Source: Sinorhizobium glycinis (lineage in GTDB: Bacteria; Pseudomonadota; Alphaproteobacteria; Rhizobiales; Rhizobiaceae). From it: DNA of 64,000 bases. The first letter of the stretch is position 1. Each line of letters starts with the position of its first letter. Of the stretch, positions 9,933-19,922 are shown in pieces. The stretch is taken from positions 62,538 through 126,537 of the forward strand of contig NZ_LPUX01000067.1 in NCBI RefSeq assembly GCF_001651865.1. Direction: 5' to 3'. Below the pieces are notes generated by a model. It ran no database searches, was not told the origin of the DNA, and saw only the letters and a program-made list of their open reading frames with translations. The position numbers were made by a program, and so were the translations under genes.

Positions 9933-10409
9933 CTACTCGCTCCCTGCCTGCTTGACGCCCATCTCGCTCATGTCCCGGAAGGTGTTGCCGACGAGCGGGC
10001 GCACGTCGGCCTGCGGCACATGGCAGGCCGTGCAGAAATAGCGCCGCGGCGAAACGTCCGCGAGCATCTGCCCTTCCCGCGTCATGTAGTGCGTGACGCT
10101 GATCATCGGCGCGCCGGACTCCTGCGTCAGTTCGCGCTTGTGGCAGGAGAGGCACCGGTTGGTGTTGACCGAGAGCTGGTAACCCTCGATCGAATGCGGA
10201 ATAACCGGCGGCTGGTCGGGATAGGCGCGCTCCTTGCGGGCGTCGTCGACGACCCATTTGGGGATCGGGTGCGCCTCCACCTCGCCCATTTCCTGCGGCG
10301 GTCCGGAGAGCTCCGGCACCCTCTCGCCCGCCATCTGGGCGATTGCCCCCGTAGCGACGAAGAGGATCGCCAACAGCGCTCCCAGCATCGATCCGGGGCT
10401 TCTCATCAT
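9933..10409 (-). CDS. napB: dihaem cytochrome c NapB, nitrate reductase small subunit
   Basis: This 158-residue protein has an Ala-rich N-terminal signal sequence (about residues 1-25) and two haem sites, CLSCH and CTACH, with the family's conserved '[10 protein letters not shown]' between them. It receives electrons from NapC and hands them to NapA in the periplasm. I chose ATG 10409, whose ATG overlaps the napA stop as ATGA; a longer frame to 10436 would lie inside napA. Context and motifs are typical. Confidence 0.95.
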   Translation of the reverse strand: MMRSPGSMLGALLAILFVATGAIAQMAGERVPELSGPPQEMGEVEAHPIPKWVVDDARKERAYPDQPPVIPHSIEGYQLSVNTNRCLSCHKRELTQESGAPMISVTHYMTREGQMLADVSPRRYFCTACHVPQADVRPLVGNTFRDMSEMGVKQAGSE

Positions 10410-12910
10410 GCGACAGAGACGATCTTGACCGCGCATTTTTTGAAATCCGTCTGTTTGGAGATTGGATCGGTTGCGTCGAGCGTTACCTTGTTGATGAGCC
10501 TGCTGGCGTCGAACCAGGGTACGAAGATGACGCCCGGCGGCATGCGGTTGCGGCCGCGCGTCTCGACGCGGGCGCGAATTTCGCCGCGACGGGAAACGAT
10601 CCGCACCTCGGCGCCCTGATTGATGCCGCGATCGCGGGCGTCTCCGGCATTCATGAAGCAGACCGCACCAGGGAAGGCCTTGTAGAGCTCCGGCACCCGC
10701 ATGGTCATTGAGCCCGAGTGCCAGTGTTCGAGCACGCGACCAGTCACCAGCCAGATGTTGTATTCGTCGTCCGGAGATTCCGCCGGCGGTTCGTAGGGAA
10801 CGGCGAGGATGACCGCCTTCCCATCCGGGCGGCCGTAAAACTTCACGCCCTCGCCCTGCTTCACATACGGATCATAACCCTCCCGGTAGCGCCACAGCGT
10901 CTCCTTGCCGTCGACGACGGGCCAGCGCAGCCCCCTCTCCTCGTGGTAGCGGTCATAGGGCGCAAGATCGTGCCCGTGTCCGCGCCCGAAGGAGGCGTAT
11001 TCCTCGAAAAGCCCTTTCTGGATGTAGAAACCGAAAGCCTCGGCCTCCCGGTTGGCGTATTCCTTGTTGATCTCGCTTGCCGCGAAACGGTCGACATTTC
11101 CGTTCTTGAAGAGCACGTCGTAGAGCGTCTTCCCCCGATAGCCCGGATTGGCGTCGAGAATGTCGGCCGGCCAGACCTCGTCGGTGGTGAAGCGCTTGGA
11201 AAACTCCACCATCTGCCAGAGATCGGAGCGCGCCTCTCCGGGCGCATTCACAAGCTGGTGCCAGACATGGGTACGGCGCTCCGCATTGCCATAGGCGCCC
11301 TCCTTTTCCACCCACATGGCGGCCGGAAGGATCAGGTCGGCGCTCATCGCGGTGATCGTCGGATAGACGTCCGAGACGACGACGAAATTGTCGGGGTTGC
11401 GGTAGCCCTGGTAGGTCTCGTTCTCAGTATTGGGCGCCGCCTGGACGTTGTTGTTGACTTGCACCCAATAGAAGTTGAGCTTGCCGTCTTTTAGCATCCG
11501 GTCCTGCTCGACCGCATGATAGCCCGGCTTCTCCGGAATGATGCCGTGAGGCACGCGCCAGATTTCCTCGGCGTGCTTGCGGTGCTCCGGGTTGGTGACG
11601 GTCATGTCGGCCGGCAGCCGATGGGCGAAGGTTCCGACCTCGCGTGCCGTGCCGCAGGCCGAGGGCTGCCCGGTCAGCGAGAACGGGCTGTTGCCGGGCT
11701 CCGATATCTTCCCGGTCAGGAGGTGGAGGTTGTAGACCATGTGGTTGACCCAGACACCGCGTACGTGCTGGTTGAAGCCCATGGTCCAGAGCGACATGAC
11801 TTTGCGGTTGGGATCGGCATAAAGATCGGCCAATTGTTCGAGGAAACCGGCCTCGACCCCGGTCAGTTCGACAGTCTTGTCGAGTGTGTATTCGGAAACG
11901 AATGTCTTGAAGCTCTCGAAGTCGCTCGGCGTCATCTTCGCCGCATCCCGGGCGTTTGTCGCCTTGACCTCGAGGGGATCGTCGGGCCTCAGGCCGTAGC
12001 CGATATCGGTCGCGCCAACCATGAAGGTCGTGTGCTTCTCGACAAAATCCTGATCAACCCGGCCGCTCTGGATGATGTGATTGGCGATGTAGTTGAGAAT
12101 CGCGAGGTCCGTGCCCGGCTTGAATACGATCGGGATATCGGCGAGATCCATGCTGCGATGGGTGAAGGTCGAAAGCACCGCCACCTTCACATGCTCGTGC
12201 CCGAGCCGCCGGTCGGCGAGCCGCGTCCAGAGGATCGGGTGCATCTCGGCCATGTTCGAACCCCAGAGCACAAAGGCGTCCGCGTGTTCGAAATCGTCGT
12301 AGCAGCCCATAGGCTCGTCCATGCCGAAGGTGCGCATGAAGGCGTAGGCTGCCGAGGCCATGCAGTGTCGGGCATTCGGGTCGAGATTGTTGGAGCGGAA
12401 GCCGGCGCGCATCAGCTTTGTGGCGGCGTATCCCTCGAAGATGGTCCATTGCCCGGAGCCGAACATGCCGAGAGCTGTCGGTCCCTTCTCCTTCAGGACC
12501 TTCTTCGCCTGCTCGGCCATGACGTCGAACGCCTCGTCCCAGCTCACCGGCTCGAACTCGCCGTCTTTGGCAAAGACGCCGTTGCGCTTACGTAGCAAGG
12601 GCGTCGTGAGGCGGTCGGCGCCGTACATGATCTTGGAAAGGAAGTAGCCCTTGATGCAGTTGAGGCCACGGTTGACCTCGGCCTGCATGTCGCCATGGGT
12701 GGCGACGACCTGCCCCTCCTTGACGCCGACCATGACGCCGCAGCCGGTGCCGCAGAAGCGGCAAGGAGCCTTCGCCCATTTGATCTGCAGCGCCTCCACT
12801 CCGCCCGGCACGGGCTGCGCCGCGGCCGGAAGCGCAATGCCCGCAGTGGCTGCGGCGATGCCGGCGGCATGCGCCTTCAAAATTTCACGCCGGGTCAGTT
12901 CGGCGGTCAT
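10406..12910 (-). CDS. napA: periplasmic nitrate reductase catalytic subunit NapA
   Basis: This 834-residue molybdoenzyme reduces nitrate to nitrite in the periplasm. It has a Tat signal ('[12 protein letters not shown]'), a [4Fe-4S] site C50-xx-C53-xxx-C57 with a fourth Cys in 'GLNCIKGYF', the molybdenum Cys in '[10 protein letters not shown]', and the C-terminal molybdopterin-dinucleotide domain ('[13 protein letters not shown]'). ATG 12910 was preferred over the longer frame because AAGGAGAG precedes it and length then equals Sinorhizobium NapA. It overlaps napD by 26 bases, and its stop overlaps the napB ATG. Confidence 0.98.
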   Translation of the reverse strand: MTAELTRREILKAHAAGIAAATAGIALPAAAQPVPGGVEALQIKWAKAPCRFCGTGCGVMVGVKEGQVVATHGDMQAEVNRGLNCIKGYFLSKIMYGADRLTTPLLRKRNGVFAKDGEFEPVSWDEAFDVMAEQAKKVLKEKGPTALGMFGSGQWTIFEGYAATKLMRAGFRSNNLDPNARHCMASAAYAFMRTFGMDEPMGCYDDFEHADAFVLWGSNMAEMHPILWTRLADRRLGHEHVKVAVLSTFTHRSMDLADIPIVFKPGTDLAILNYIANHIIQSGRVDQDFVEKHTTFMVGATDIGYGLRPDDPLEVKATNARDAAKMTPSDFESFKTFVSEYTLDKTVELTGVEAGFLEQLADLYADPNRKVMSLWTMGFNQHVRGVWVNHMVYNLHLLTGKISEPGNSPFSLTGQPSACGTAREVGTFAHRLPADMTVTNPEHRKHAEEIWRVPHGIIPEKPGYHAVEQDRMLKDGKLNFYWVQVNNNVQAAPNTENETYQGYRNPDNFVVVSDVYPTITAMSADLILPAAMWVEKEGAYGNAERRTHVWHQLVNAPGEARSDLWQMVEFSKRFTTDEVWPADILDANPGYRGKTLYDVLFKNGNVDRFAASEINKEYANREAEAFGFYIQKGLFEEYASFGRGHGHDLAPYDRYHEERGLRWPVVDGKETLWRYREGYDPYVKQGEGVKFYGRPDGKAVILAVPYEPPAESPDDEYNIWLVTGRVLEHWHSGSMTMRVPELYKAFPGAVCFMNAGDARDRGINQGAEVRIVSRRGEIRARVETRGRNRMPPGVIFVPWFDASRLINKVTLDATDPISKQTDFKKCAVKIVSVA

Positions 12911-13172
12911 GGCTGATCTCTCCTTGAGTTTCGACATGCTCAAACACCATGTTGGCTGCCACCACGCCCTCGAGAACCGCGATGCGCGAAAGGCTTTCGC
13001 CGAGCATCCCGGTGCTCGTGCCCTCGATCACCACGACGATTTTTCCCGCCTCATGGGCGTAAACTTCGACGTTCGACATCTCGGCAAGCTGAGCGACGAC
13101 GCGCTCTTGCATATGCGGCATCGTCACGATGACGGCGCTGGAGACGTGATATGACGCGCTCGGATCAGGCAT
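12885..13172 (-). CDS. napD: NapA-specific chaperone NapD
   Basis: This 95-residue ferredoxin-fold protein binds the NapA Tat signal and holds it until cofactor loading is finished. The start '[18 protein letters not shown]' and the 'GKIVVVIEG' strand are typical NapD. It overlaps napF by 8 bases upstream and napA by 26 bases downstream, indicating translational coupling. No anomaly is visible. Confidence 0.93.
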   Translation of the reverse strand: MPDPSASYHVSSAVIVTMPHMQERVVAQLAEMSNVEVYAHEAGKIVVVIEGTSTGMLGESLSRIAVLEGVVAANMVFEHVETQGEISHDRRTDPA

Positions 13173-13665
13173 GGGCGCTCTTCCACGCGACCTCGCGAAT
13201 GCCTATGGCCGCCACCGGGCACACCGCAATACAGGCGCCGCAGCCTGTGCAGGCGGTTTCATTCAGTTCAGGCAGGAAGGGGCCGCCGGCGCGCGGTCGA
13301 AACCGGATCGCTTCCGTCGGACAAGCGTCGCGGCAGGCTTGGCAGTCGGTGTGGTTCTTTGCAAGACAGCTCCCGCCGATAGTTGCGACATGTGGGAAGT
13401 GCTGTGGCCGGCCGGTGAAGACCGGCTCGGGACAGAGTTCCGCGCACTGGCCGCAGAAGGTGCACTCCGCGATCGAGAAATCCAGCGAGGGACGATCCGA
13501 AATCAGCCGGATGATGTGCGTCGGACAGAACTCAACGCACTTCCCGCACCCAGTGCAGGCCTCGAGACTCGCGGCGGTGACGCCGGGGGGAAGGACACGT
13601 TGTCTTCGTCCCTCGTAGCGACCACGCAGAAAGTTCCGCCTCGATGTGTCGACAGATTCACCCAT
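13165..13665 (-). CDS. napF: ferredoxin-type protein NapF
   Basis: This 166-residue cytoplasmic iron-sulphur protein has clustered cysteines: 'CTGCGKCVEFCP', 'CTFCGQCAELCP', 'CQACRDACP' and 'CTGCGACIAVCP', which fits three or four [4Fe-4S] clusters. NapF helps load the Fe-S cluster of NapA. The ATG at 13665 (MGESVDTSRRNFLRG) follows a GAGGG site and yields the family length; longer frames run into napE. An odd twin-arginine-like 'SRRNFLRG' near the N-terminus is common in NapF. Confidence 0.95.
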   Translation of the reverse strand: MGESVDTSRRNFLRGRYEGRRQRVLPPGVTAASLEACTGCGKCVEFCPTHIIRLISDRPSLDFSIAECTFCGQCAELCPEPVFTGRPQHFPHVATIGGSCLAKNHTDCQACRDACPTEAIRFRPRAGGPFLPELNETACTGCGACIAVCPVAAIGIREVAWKSAHA

Positions 13666-13672
13666 TTCGCCC

Positions 13673-13858
13673 TCAATGCCCTGGCGGACCAGGTGGGCCG
13701 AAGACGATCTGAAACATCCAGACGAGAAACCCGTAGGCACCGACTACGCCCACGGCGAGGATCGGCCAGATGCCGAATGCCAACACGAGGAAGGTGATCA
13801 GTTCGTTTAGCCGCCGCGTGCGTGACAGGCTCGCCCCTGGCTGGTCGGCATCTGGCAT
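13673..13858 (-). CDS. napE: small membrane protein NapE
   Basis: This 61-residue protein has a charged start (MPDADQPGASLSRTRRLNEL), a single hydrophobic helix and a Pro-Gly-rich tail ('FGPPGPPGH'), the NapE pattern. Its function within Nap systems is not settled. First gene of napEFDABC; an FNR-type box lies about 112 bases upstream. Confidence 0.9.
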   Translation of the reverse strand: MPDADQPGASLSRTRRLNELITFLVLAFGIWPILAVGVVGAYGFLVWMFQIVFGPPGPPGH

Positions 13859-13963
13859 TCAAGCGTCTCCTCTCCAAACGCATACGCCTAAAGGAAGTCT
13901 AGTGCCTCGAACAAAAAAATAAAGAGGAGGCGCTGGATAATTCCTGTTCGATCTTCGGAAAAA

Positions 13964-13977
13964 TTGATTTTTGTCAA
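13964..13977 (-). promoter_or_regulatory. FNR-type box of the nap operon
   Basis: TTGATTTTTGTCAA fits TTGAT-N4-RTCAA. It lies in the 246-base gap between napE and the pseudoazurin gene, about 112 bases upstream of the napE ATG. Confidence 0.75.
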
Positions 13978-14104
13978 TACTTGGAAAAAGCTCGCCCCAC
14001 GGCGGTAATATTTTCGACGTAGCTAATATCTACACCAAGTGGGGCCGGCACAGACAGGTTGTGTTGTACCGAGCCCCTTCTATTTAGTTTGGCGTTCCCT
14101 CAAT

Positions 14105-14548
14105 CTACTGGAGGGCTCCCGCGAGAGCGGCGTCGAGGCGCTCCCTCGCCTTCTTCGGCAGCTTCACTGCCTTCACCTTCTCGACATTCGCGGGCGCGTC
14201 ACCGACGACGACCGCCGCGACCATGCCCATGCCGACATGCGGCGCGCACTTGACGCCGTAGACTCCAGGCACGTCGAAAGTCACCTTGTAGGTTTCGTTC
14301 ATCTTGCTCTTGAAGGCCGTGGCCCCGTCGGGAATCATGTCCTTGATGGTTTCGACGTTATGTCCCTTGTCGGTTGGAACAAACGTCACGCTGTCGCCCG
14401 GATTGACCTTGACGAATGCTGGCTCAAAGACCATTGCGCCCTCGGCGCCCTTGTTCAGCATACGGACCTCGAAATCGGCGGCGGATGCCGTACCGGTGAG
14501 AGCGGCAAGAACTGCGGCGGCTGCCATGCCCTTTGCGATTATGCGCAC
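14105..14548 (-). CDS. azu: pseudoazurin (blue copper electron donor)
   Basis: This 147-residue precursor has a cleavable signal (about residues 1-23, ending ASA|AD). The mature cupredoxin fold has all type-1 copper ligands: His40 in 'KGHNVET', Cys78 and His81 in 'CAPHVGMGM', and Met86 (mature numbering). Pseudoazurin shuttles electrons from bc1 to NirK. It is a single-gene unit with an FNR-type box 76 bases before its ATG, between nap and nnrR. Confidence 0.95.
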   Translation of the reverse strand: MRIIAKGMAAAAVLAALTGTASAADFEVRMLNKGAEGAMVFEPAFVKVNPGDSVTFVPTDKGHNVETIKDMIPDGATAFKSKMNETYKVTFDVPGVYGVKCAPHVGMGMVAAVVVGDAPANVEKVKAVKLPKKARERLDAALAGALQ

Positions 14549-14623
14549 TTGAATTTCTCCTTGGTTTCAGAACCCTGTTCGGTCGTTGCGGCAAGGAGAT
14601 AGGCCAGAAAGAGCAACTGCTCT

Positions 14624-14637
14624 TTGATGCTTGTCAA
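14624..14637 (-). promoter_or_regulatory. FNR-type box of the pseudoazurin gene
   Basis: TTGATGCTTGTCAA, centre about 82 bases upstream of the pseudoazurin ATG. Confidence 0.75.
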
Positions 14638-14652
14638 ATAGCCATGGGAAAT

Positions 14653-15348
14653 CTAGTCCCGCCCGCCTTCGGCGAGTGCCGCCAAGCCTGGCAGGTCGCG
14701 GATGATGAGCTTCTGACGCCCCCCCTCTACCAGCCCCTTCTGCTCCCAGGCACTGAGAATGCGCGATACCGTGTGAAGCGTCGTTCCCGTCATTTCGGCG
14801 ATGTCCTGGCGGGAAATCGGAAAGTCGATGCGGACGCCGCCTTTTTCCTGCTTGCCTGCCTGTCGCGAAAGACGCAGCACCGCATGAGCGACGCGCCTCT
14901 CCACCTCCTGTGTCGACATCTCGCGGATACGCGTGTGCGCTTCTTCGAGCCGCTGGCCGATCGTCTGCATCGTGCTGACCGCAAGAAGTGGGTTCTGCTC
15001 GACAAATTGCGGCCAAAGGTCCGTCGGCCAGGACAGAGCAAGACTTTCCGTGGCAGCGGTCGCGGTACCCGGATAATCCGAACGCTGTAGCGCCTTGGCA
15101 AAGCCGAAGAGGTCGCCCGGATGGACGACGCGCACGATGATCTGCTGGCCGTCCTCGGTGACCTGGGTCACCTTCAGCCGCCCATGCAGCAGGAGAAAAA
15201 AGCTTGTGGCTTTCTGACCCTGCTCGAAAACAGCGTCGCCTTGCGGCACGCGCCTGGCGGTCGCATGGGCGAGCAGCCTATCCAGATCTGCGTCGCTCAT
15301 CCTGTCGAACAGGGCAAGCGACCGTACGACACTCCGGTCGATCTTCAT
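14653..15348 (-). CDS. nnrR: Crp/Fnr-family NO-responsive regulator NnrR
   Basis: This 231-residue Crp/Fnr protein has an N-terminal sensor barrel (about 20-115) and a C-terminal winged helix with 'DIAEMTGTTLHTVSRILSAW'. It lacks the FNR cysteine cluster. NnrR activates nir, nor and nnrS in response to NO in rhizobia. Placement between pseudoazurin and nirV-nirK matches its orthologue. The recognition helix reads HTVSR, unlike the ETVSR of FixK, agreeing with a slightly different box preference (TTGC variants before nir and nor). Confidence 0.92.
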   Translation of the reverse strand: MKIDRSVVRSLALFDRMSDADLDRLLAHATARRVPQGDAVFEQGQKATSFFLLLHGRLKVTQVTEDGQQIIVRVVHPGDLFGFAKALQRSDYPGTATAATESLALSWPTDLWPQFVEQNPLLAVSTMQTIGQRLEEAHTRIREMSTQEVERRVAHAVLRLSRQAGKQEKGGVRIDFPISRQDIAEMTGTTLHTVSRILSAWEQKGLVEGGRQKLIIRDLPGLAALAEGGRD

Positions 15349-15948
15349 TCCATTTTCCTACTGCCATTCCTTGAATCGGAACCAACACGGCCGTGATCTC
15401 AGTATCATGGCGGAAGGAGGGAAAAAAGCAGAGTATCCGCGGCGTTGACTGAAAGCGGGTATTGTCATGAGTGGTTGAAAAGCACTTCAAAGCCGTTCAA
15501 ATATTTTTTTCGAGCGCCGGCGCTGACTGTTTCTACCTGACCAATTTCCTGAAGGCAGGCGGGTAGATCGAAACATTCGACATTAAGGTCCGACTGCGGG
15601 TGATGAACGACCGTCACTTCCGCGTACCGGACGCCTGGCCGCACTAAGCGCCTGCTTACCGCCGGTCTTGTATCGCCGCCCCGAAGCGCTCACGCTCGTG
15701 TCCGAATCCTTCGCTTCGGTTCCCAGGAGCTCTTCCGCGGCTGTGTCGAACTAGCACCCAAGGGTCCGACCTAGATGAGCTGCGGAAAGACCGGCGAGGC
15801 GCGGGCTCGTCCATGGCGTCCGAAGGCGACAGCGGAGAGCGGCTATCCTTTGTCCGGCTCCGAACCGGCAAGGACTCGTTCGATCTCGAGCGTCGGCCCT
15901 GTCCTGCGCCGTCTCGACTTCCGCAGCGCTTCAGCACTGCGTTGCACA
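15349..15948 (-). other. 600-base stretch without a supported gene
   Basis: No frame of coding quality or FNR-type box was found. Short frames here have poor codon use and no recognisable motif. Nothing suggests an RNA gene beyond a possible degraded region around 15500-15660. Confidence 0.5.
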
Positions 15949-16863
15949 TCAGACGTCGAGGCCCTTCTCACGGAGCGTCTGCAGTAAGGGTGCATACCAC
16001 CGCGTATCCTTCACCAAGCGGAAGCCGACGTTGTCCGGCGGCGCGCCGACGGCGCAGCCGCCCCCTTTGGGGTTGCGGACGAAGGAGCTGAGCGCGGCCC
16101 GATGCTTGCCGGTGGCGATGTAAATGCCGCAGGACGAGGCATCGCTGGTAACCTTTCCAGTGCGATCGAGCGTGACGCGCCGAATGCAGGTCGACGTCCA
16201 TTCCCAGACATTACCTGCGAAGTCGGAGAGGCCAGACTCGCTCTCGCCGAAGTGGCCAAGCCGCTGCGGCTCCGGCTCGCGGGATGCCTTGCGCCCCGTC
16301 TCGCGGTAATAGTCGGCGAGCCAGGGCAGGGCCGGATTGGAGCTATCTTCATCGACACCGAGCGCATCGTCAGGAAAGCGCGAGCCGGCGGCAAAGGCGA
16401 GTTGCTGGTCCGTAGGCAACACCCAGACTTCCCCCGTCCGCCGGCTGAGCCAGACAGCATAGGTTTGCGCGTCGTCGTAGCTGACGCCGGTTGCCGGCAC
16501 GCGCTCGGGATCCGCCGGCACGTGCTCGGGTTCGGCGGGCAGACAGGCCTCTTCCGCGACGCAGCGCGCATAGTCCGCGGCTGTTACCTGATATTTCGTG
16601 ATTGTGAGCGGTGCGCTCATGCGCACCACTTCCACCGGCCCATCGACGGCATAGCCGTTCTTGAAGAACTCCCCGGCGACGCGATAGCGAAATTCCCGTG
16701 GGGCCACGGTCACAACCGCTGGTTCATCAAGCGGGGCACCGACCGGAGCGCTACCAAGAAGCCCCGTTTCATTGGCAAGAAATCCTGTGAGAAGTAGGAG
16801 CAGGACGGAGGGTATCGCAAGCGAAACGGGAGTGACTTCTCTTTTTTCTGAAAACACGGCCAT
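15949..16863 (-). CDS. nirV: NirV, formylglycine-generating-enzyme-like protein
   Basis: This 304-residue protein has an N-terminal membrane anchor (about residues 10-30) and a SUMF1/FGE-type C-type-lectin fold: 'YQVTAADYARCV', 'VSYDDAQTYAVWLSRRTG', 'LSDFAGNVWEWTSTC' and 'NVGFRLVKD'. NirV accompanies nirK in many denitrifiers; its biochemical role is unknown. ATG 16863 follows GGGAGG and gives the expected length; the longer frame reaches into nirK. It lies 100 bases after nirK and probably shares its transcript. Confidence 0.9.
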   Translation of the reverse strand: MAVFSEKREVTPVSLAIPSVLLLLLTGFLANETGLLGSAPVGAPLDEPAVVTVAPREFRYRVAGEFFKNGYAVDGPVEVVRMSAPLTITKYQVTAADYARCVAEEACLPAEPEHVPADPERVPATGVSYDDAQTYAVWLSRRTGEVWVLPTDQQLAFAAGSRFPDDALGVDEDSSNPALPWLADYYRETGRKASREPEPQRLGHFGESESGLSDFAGNVWEWTSTCIRRVTLDRTGKVTSDASSCGIYIATGKHRAALSSFVRNPKGGGCAVGAPPDNVGFRLVKDTRWYAPLLQTLREKGLDV

Positions 16864-16963
16864 GACGGCCTCCCTGCGACCACTTCCAAGGTCTATGCCG
16901 GCAGCATCGGTCCGCCAACGACACGCGCTCCGCCGACGGGGGCGCGCGTCGCGGTGGCTGGCG

Positions 16964-18094
16964 TCAGGTGCCCGAAGGAGCACGAACCGCGGTCATCAGG
17001 TCGTCATTCCAATCGCCGGTGACGGTGAAATGGGCGGCAGCGCCGAGCTCGAAGGCCTCGATCAGGTTGTGGTTGACATAGGCATATATGCCGGGCTGCT
17101 CGAAGGTGTAGAAGGCAGCGCCCGCCGTACCGCCCGGGATAAACCAGGTCTCCTGGTCGACGTCCGGAGGATTGCGGAACTTGCCGGTCGCCCAGACATA
17201 GTCGCCATGGCCGCCGATCAAATGCGGGCGCGTGTCGCGGTTTGCCTGCGAATGGACGATCAGAACCTTCTCGCCAACGGCAGCCTTGAGCGCATTTTCG
17301 CCTGTGAGTGCCCCCACTGCACCGTTGAAGACGATATGGGTCGGGGTCAGGGTGCGCATCACTTCAAGCGTGTCGGCATAGGCTTCGCCGGCGCTTTCGT
17401 ACTTATTGAAGTTGCCATTCTCGTCGCGCGGCACATAGAAGTCCTGCTCACCGATGTAGTAGACCTTGTCATAGGCGATCGACTTGCCCTTGCCGTCAGT
17501 CAACCCTTCGCGCGGCAGCACCATGATCGCGCCGTTCATGCCGGAGGTGACGTGCCAGGGCACCATGCCGGGAGGTGCGCAATGGTAGACGAAGACGCCG
17601 GCCTTGGTCGCCTTGAAGCGCAACACGGCGCTCTCGCCAGGGTTGACGACCGTTAGCGCACCGCCTCCAAGCGCACCCGTTGCCGAATGGAAGTCGATGT
17701 TGTGCTGCAACTGATTGGTTTCAGGATTGATCAGGGTCACCTCGACATAGTCGTCCTGGTGAACGACCATCAGCGGGCCGGGGACCGAACCGTTGAAGGT
17801 CATCGCATTGAGCTCCGTACCCTGCTCGTCGATGACGATCTTCTTCTCCTCGATGGTCAGGGTGAACTCGACGACTTTCGGGCCACCTTCGGCCTTTTGC
17901 GTGTGAGCGTGGACGAAGGGCGGCTTCACCAGGTCAACCTTGACGCGTGGCAGCGAAGCGATATCGACAGGGGCGGCCTTGGCGACCGCCTCTTCCGCAT
18001 GCGCGGAAACCGCACCGACAAGCGGCGTCAGCGCGCCCGCGACTGCGGCGCCAGCCAACATGCTGCGGCGTGTCATCTGGAATAGTTCAGACAT
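16964..18094 (-). CDS. nirK: copper-containing nitrite reductase NirK
   Basis: This 376-residue precursor reduces nitrite to NO in the periplasm. A Tat-like signal ('[14 protein letters not shown]') is followed by two cupredoxin domains. Copper ligands appear in '[12 protein letters not shown]', '[18 protein letters not shown]' (type-1 Cys/His/Met and type-2 His) and '[11 protein letters not shown]'. ATG 18094 ([10 protein letters not shown]) gives the Sinorhizobium NirK length; the upstream extension lacks signal features. Divergent from nnrS with a shared FNR-type site at 18271-18284. Confidence 0.97.
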   Translation of the reverse strand: MSELFQMTRRSMLAGAAVAGALTPLVGAVSAHAEEAVAKAAPVDIASLPRVKVDLVKPPFVHAHTQKAEGGPKVVEFTLTIEEKKIVIDEQGTELNAMTFNGSVPGPLMVVHQDDYVEVTLINPETNQLQHNIDFHSATGALGGGALTVVNPGESAVLRFKATKAGVFVYHCAPPGMVPWHVTSGMNGAIMVLPREGLTDGKGKSIAYDKVYYIGEQDFYVPRDENGNFNKYESAGEAYADTLEVMRTLTPTHIVFNGAVGALTGENALKAAVGEKVLIVHSQANRDTRPHLIGGHGDYVWATGKFRNPPDVDQETWFIPGGTAGAAFYTFEQPGIYAYVNHNLIEAFELGAAAHFTVTGDWNDDLMTAVRAPSGT

Positions 18095-18270
18095 GGAACC
18101 TCTCCTTGAAAAGGACGGAGCGAACATCGCCCGGTCGCCTTTCATCGTAGGAGCACTCGCGCCACCCTCTTTGTGGTGGAACAAATACGCAAATTGCCCT
18201 GGTGCGACATTTTGACTAGCAGAGACGACAATCCGTGTGGTGATCGCCGCCGGATCGAACTGACGTGTCT

Positions 18271-18284
18271 TTGCCCATTGTCAA
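18271..18284. promoter_or_regulatory. NnrR-type box between nirK and nnrS
   Basis: TTGCCCATTGTCAA fits TTG-N8-CAA with a TTGC-type left half. Its centre is about 64 bases before the nnrS ATG and 183 bases before the nirK ATG, so it could serve both divergent units. Confidence 0.7.
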
Positions 18285-18341
18285 AGAAGACCTTGCGGAA
18301 CTCCGTTAGATAGATGCGAGCCAAACATCAGGAGTTGAATA

Positions 18342-19553
18342 ATGGATGGACCAAAGGTAGCCGAGCGGCCCGGCTACGTGCCGCGGGGCCTCGCCCGCAC
18401 TGGCCCGGTGCTGTTTTCCTATGGCTTCAGGCCATTCTTCCTGGGCGGCTCTATTTGGGCGATCGCCGCCATGACCTTATGGATCGTGGCGCTCGCCGGT
18501 CATATCGAACTCGGTGGCAGCTATGGTGCGCATGCCTGGCATGCGCACGAGATGCTGTTCGGCTTCGCCTCGGCCGTGCTTGCCGGATTCCTGTTGACGG
18601 CGGTGCCGAACTGGACCGGGCGGCTACCGGTTTCCGGCCGGCCGCTGGCCGGTCTGCTCGGGCTCTGGGTGGCGGGGCGGATCGCACTCCTATTGCCCGA
18701 TACGATCGGCCTCCCGACGGCCGCGGCGATCGACAGTCTCTTCCTTCCGGCGCTCCTCATCATTTGCGCGCGCGAGGTGATTGCCGGCCGCAAGTGGAAG
18801 GATCTGAAGGTCCTTGGTGCGCTCCTGGCGCTGTCGGTCGCCAATGCCTGCTTCCACATTGCGATCATTGACGGCGACCATGCCCATGTGGCGATGCGAC
18901 TCGGCATTTCCGCCTATGTGGCGCTGGTCACCATCGTCGGTGGCCGGATATTGCCGAGCTTCACCCGCAATTGGCTGAACCGCTTAGGCCGCACCGATTT
19001 TCCAGTTCCCTACAATCGCTTCGACATGATCGCCATTCTCGCAGGCATCACAGCGCTGGCCGCCTGGACGCTTGTTCCCGACCATCGGATCACGGCGGTG
19101 GCCGGCCTTGGGGCCGCTCTGCTGCACACCGTCCGCCTCGCCCGCTGGCGGGGCTGGGCGACATATCCGGAAATGCTGCTCGTCGTCCTGCATGTGGCCT
19201 ATGCCTTCGTTCCCCTGGGCTTTGCCGCAATCGGCTTCGGCGCTCTCGGCTTCGTCGAAGAGCATTCGGTCATGCATGTGCTGACGGTGGGTGCCATCGC
19301 TTCGATGATGCTCGCTGTGATGACCCGTGCGAGCCGCGGCCATACGGGACATCCGTTGTCGGCTTCTCGCCTGACCACCGCCTCCTACGGAGCGATCGTG
19401 CTCTCGGCGCTGTTGCGTCCTCTCGCGGAAATGCTGCCCGAGGCCGCCACTTCGCTCTATGCCGCATCGGGCGGCCTCTGGATCACAGCCTTCGCGCTCT
19501 TCTGCCTCGAATACGGGCCGATCCTGCTGCACAAGCGCCGCGCGCTGCGCTGA
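18342..19553 (+). CDS. nnrS: NnrS family haem-copper membrane protein
   Basis: This 403-residue protein has about 12 membrane helices. NnrS marker residues are visible: 'SYGFRPFFLGG', 'HAWHAHEMLFGFASAVLAGFLLTAVPNWTG', and later His in 'HVLTVGAIASMMLAVMTRASRGHTG'. NnrS binds haem and copper and relieves nitrosative stress on cellular iron. It is transcribed away from nirK and closes with a strong hairpin at 19577-19605. Confidence 0.95.
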   Translation: MDGPKVAERPGYVPRGLARTGPVLFSYGFRPFFLGGSIWAIAAMTLWIVALAGHIELGGSYGAHAWHAHEMLFGFASAVLAGFLLTAVPNWTGRLPVSGRPLAGLLGLWVAGRIALLLPDTIGLPTAAAIDSLFLPALLIICAREVIAGRKWKDLKVLGALLALSVANACFHIAIIDGDHAHVAMRLGISAYVALVTIVGGRILPSFTRNWLNRLGRTDFPVPYNRFDMIAILAGITALAAWTLVPDHRITAVAGLGAALLHTVRLARWRGWATYPEMLLVVLHVAYAFVPLGFAAIGFGALGFVEEHSVMHVLTVGAIASMMLAVMTRASRGHTGHPLSASRLTTASYGAIVLSALLRPLAEMLPEAATSLYAASGGLWITAFALFCLEYGPILLHKRRALR

Positions 19554-19576
19554 ACGCCGCCAAACCTACAAGCCAG

Positions 19577-19605
19577 AACGGCCCGGAATACATGCCCGGG
19601 CCGTT
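19577..19605. terminator. bidirectional hairpin after nnrS
   Basis: Ten-base arms AACGGCCCGG / CCGGGCCGTT around a 9-base loop, followed by GTTATT. It lies between the convergent nnrS and DUF59 genes. Confidence 0.75.
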
Positions 19606-19628
19606 GTTATTCGCTTGGCCGCAGCACC

Positions 19629-19922
19629 TCAGGCGCTCATCATCTCCGGCGTCCATGGTGGCTCATAGGTGAGCCGGATTTCGGCAAATTCGACACCCGG
19701 CACATACCAGACGCAGTTGCGGACGGCCTCCTTCAGATACTCGCTGGCAGGACAGCCTCGTGTGGTCGTCGTCATTGTCACATGGGCGACGCCGCCATCC
19801 TCGACCGAGACGTCGTAAATCAGGCCGAGATCGACGATATTGTGGCCAAGCTCCGGATCGATGATCATCCGCAGGGCCTCTCGGATGGCATCGCATACTG
19901 ACGCGTTCATCGCTTCGCTCAT
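19629..19922 (-). CDS. DUF59/MIP18 (SufT-like) metal-sulphur cluster protein
   Basis: This 97-residue protein has the DUF59 fold seen in SufT and PaaD: 'AIREALRMIIDPELGHNIVDLGLIYDV', 'VTMTTTTRGCPAS' with the conserved Cys, and 'VRLTYEPPWTPEMMS' at the end. Relatives help mature Fe-S proteins. It overlaps the upstream DUF2249 gene as ATGA. In this denitrification setting a role in repairing Fe-S clusters damaged by NO is likely but not shown. The start at 19922 is chosen from that overlap. Confidence 0.85.
   Translation of the reverse strand: MSEAMNASVCDAIREALRMIIDPELGHNIVDLGLIYDVSVEDGGVAHVTMTTTTRGCPASEYLKEAVRNCVWYVPGVEFAEIRLTYEPPWTPEMMSA

Noticed and set aside
10718..11494. 258-codon plus-strand frame
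   Set aside because: Antisense shadow of napA.
11516..12595. 359-codon plus-strand frame
   Set aside because: Antisense shadow of napA; composition typical of reversed GC-rich coding DNA.
15480..15660. Possible transposase or gene remnant
   Set aside because: Short translated stretches with stops and no recognisable motif.
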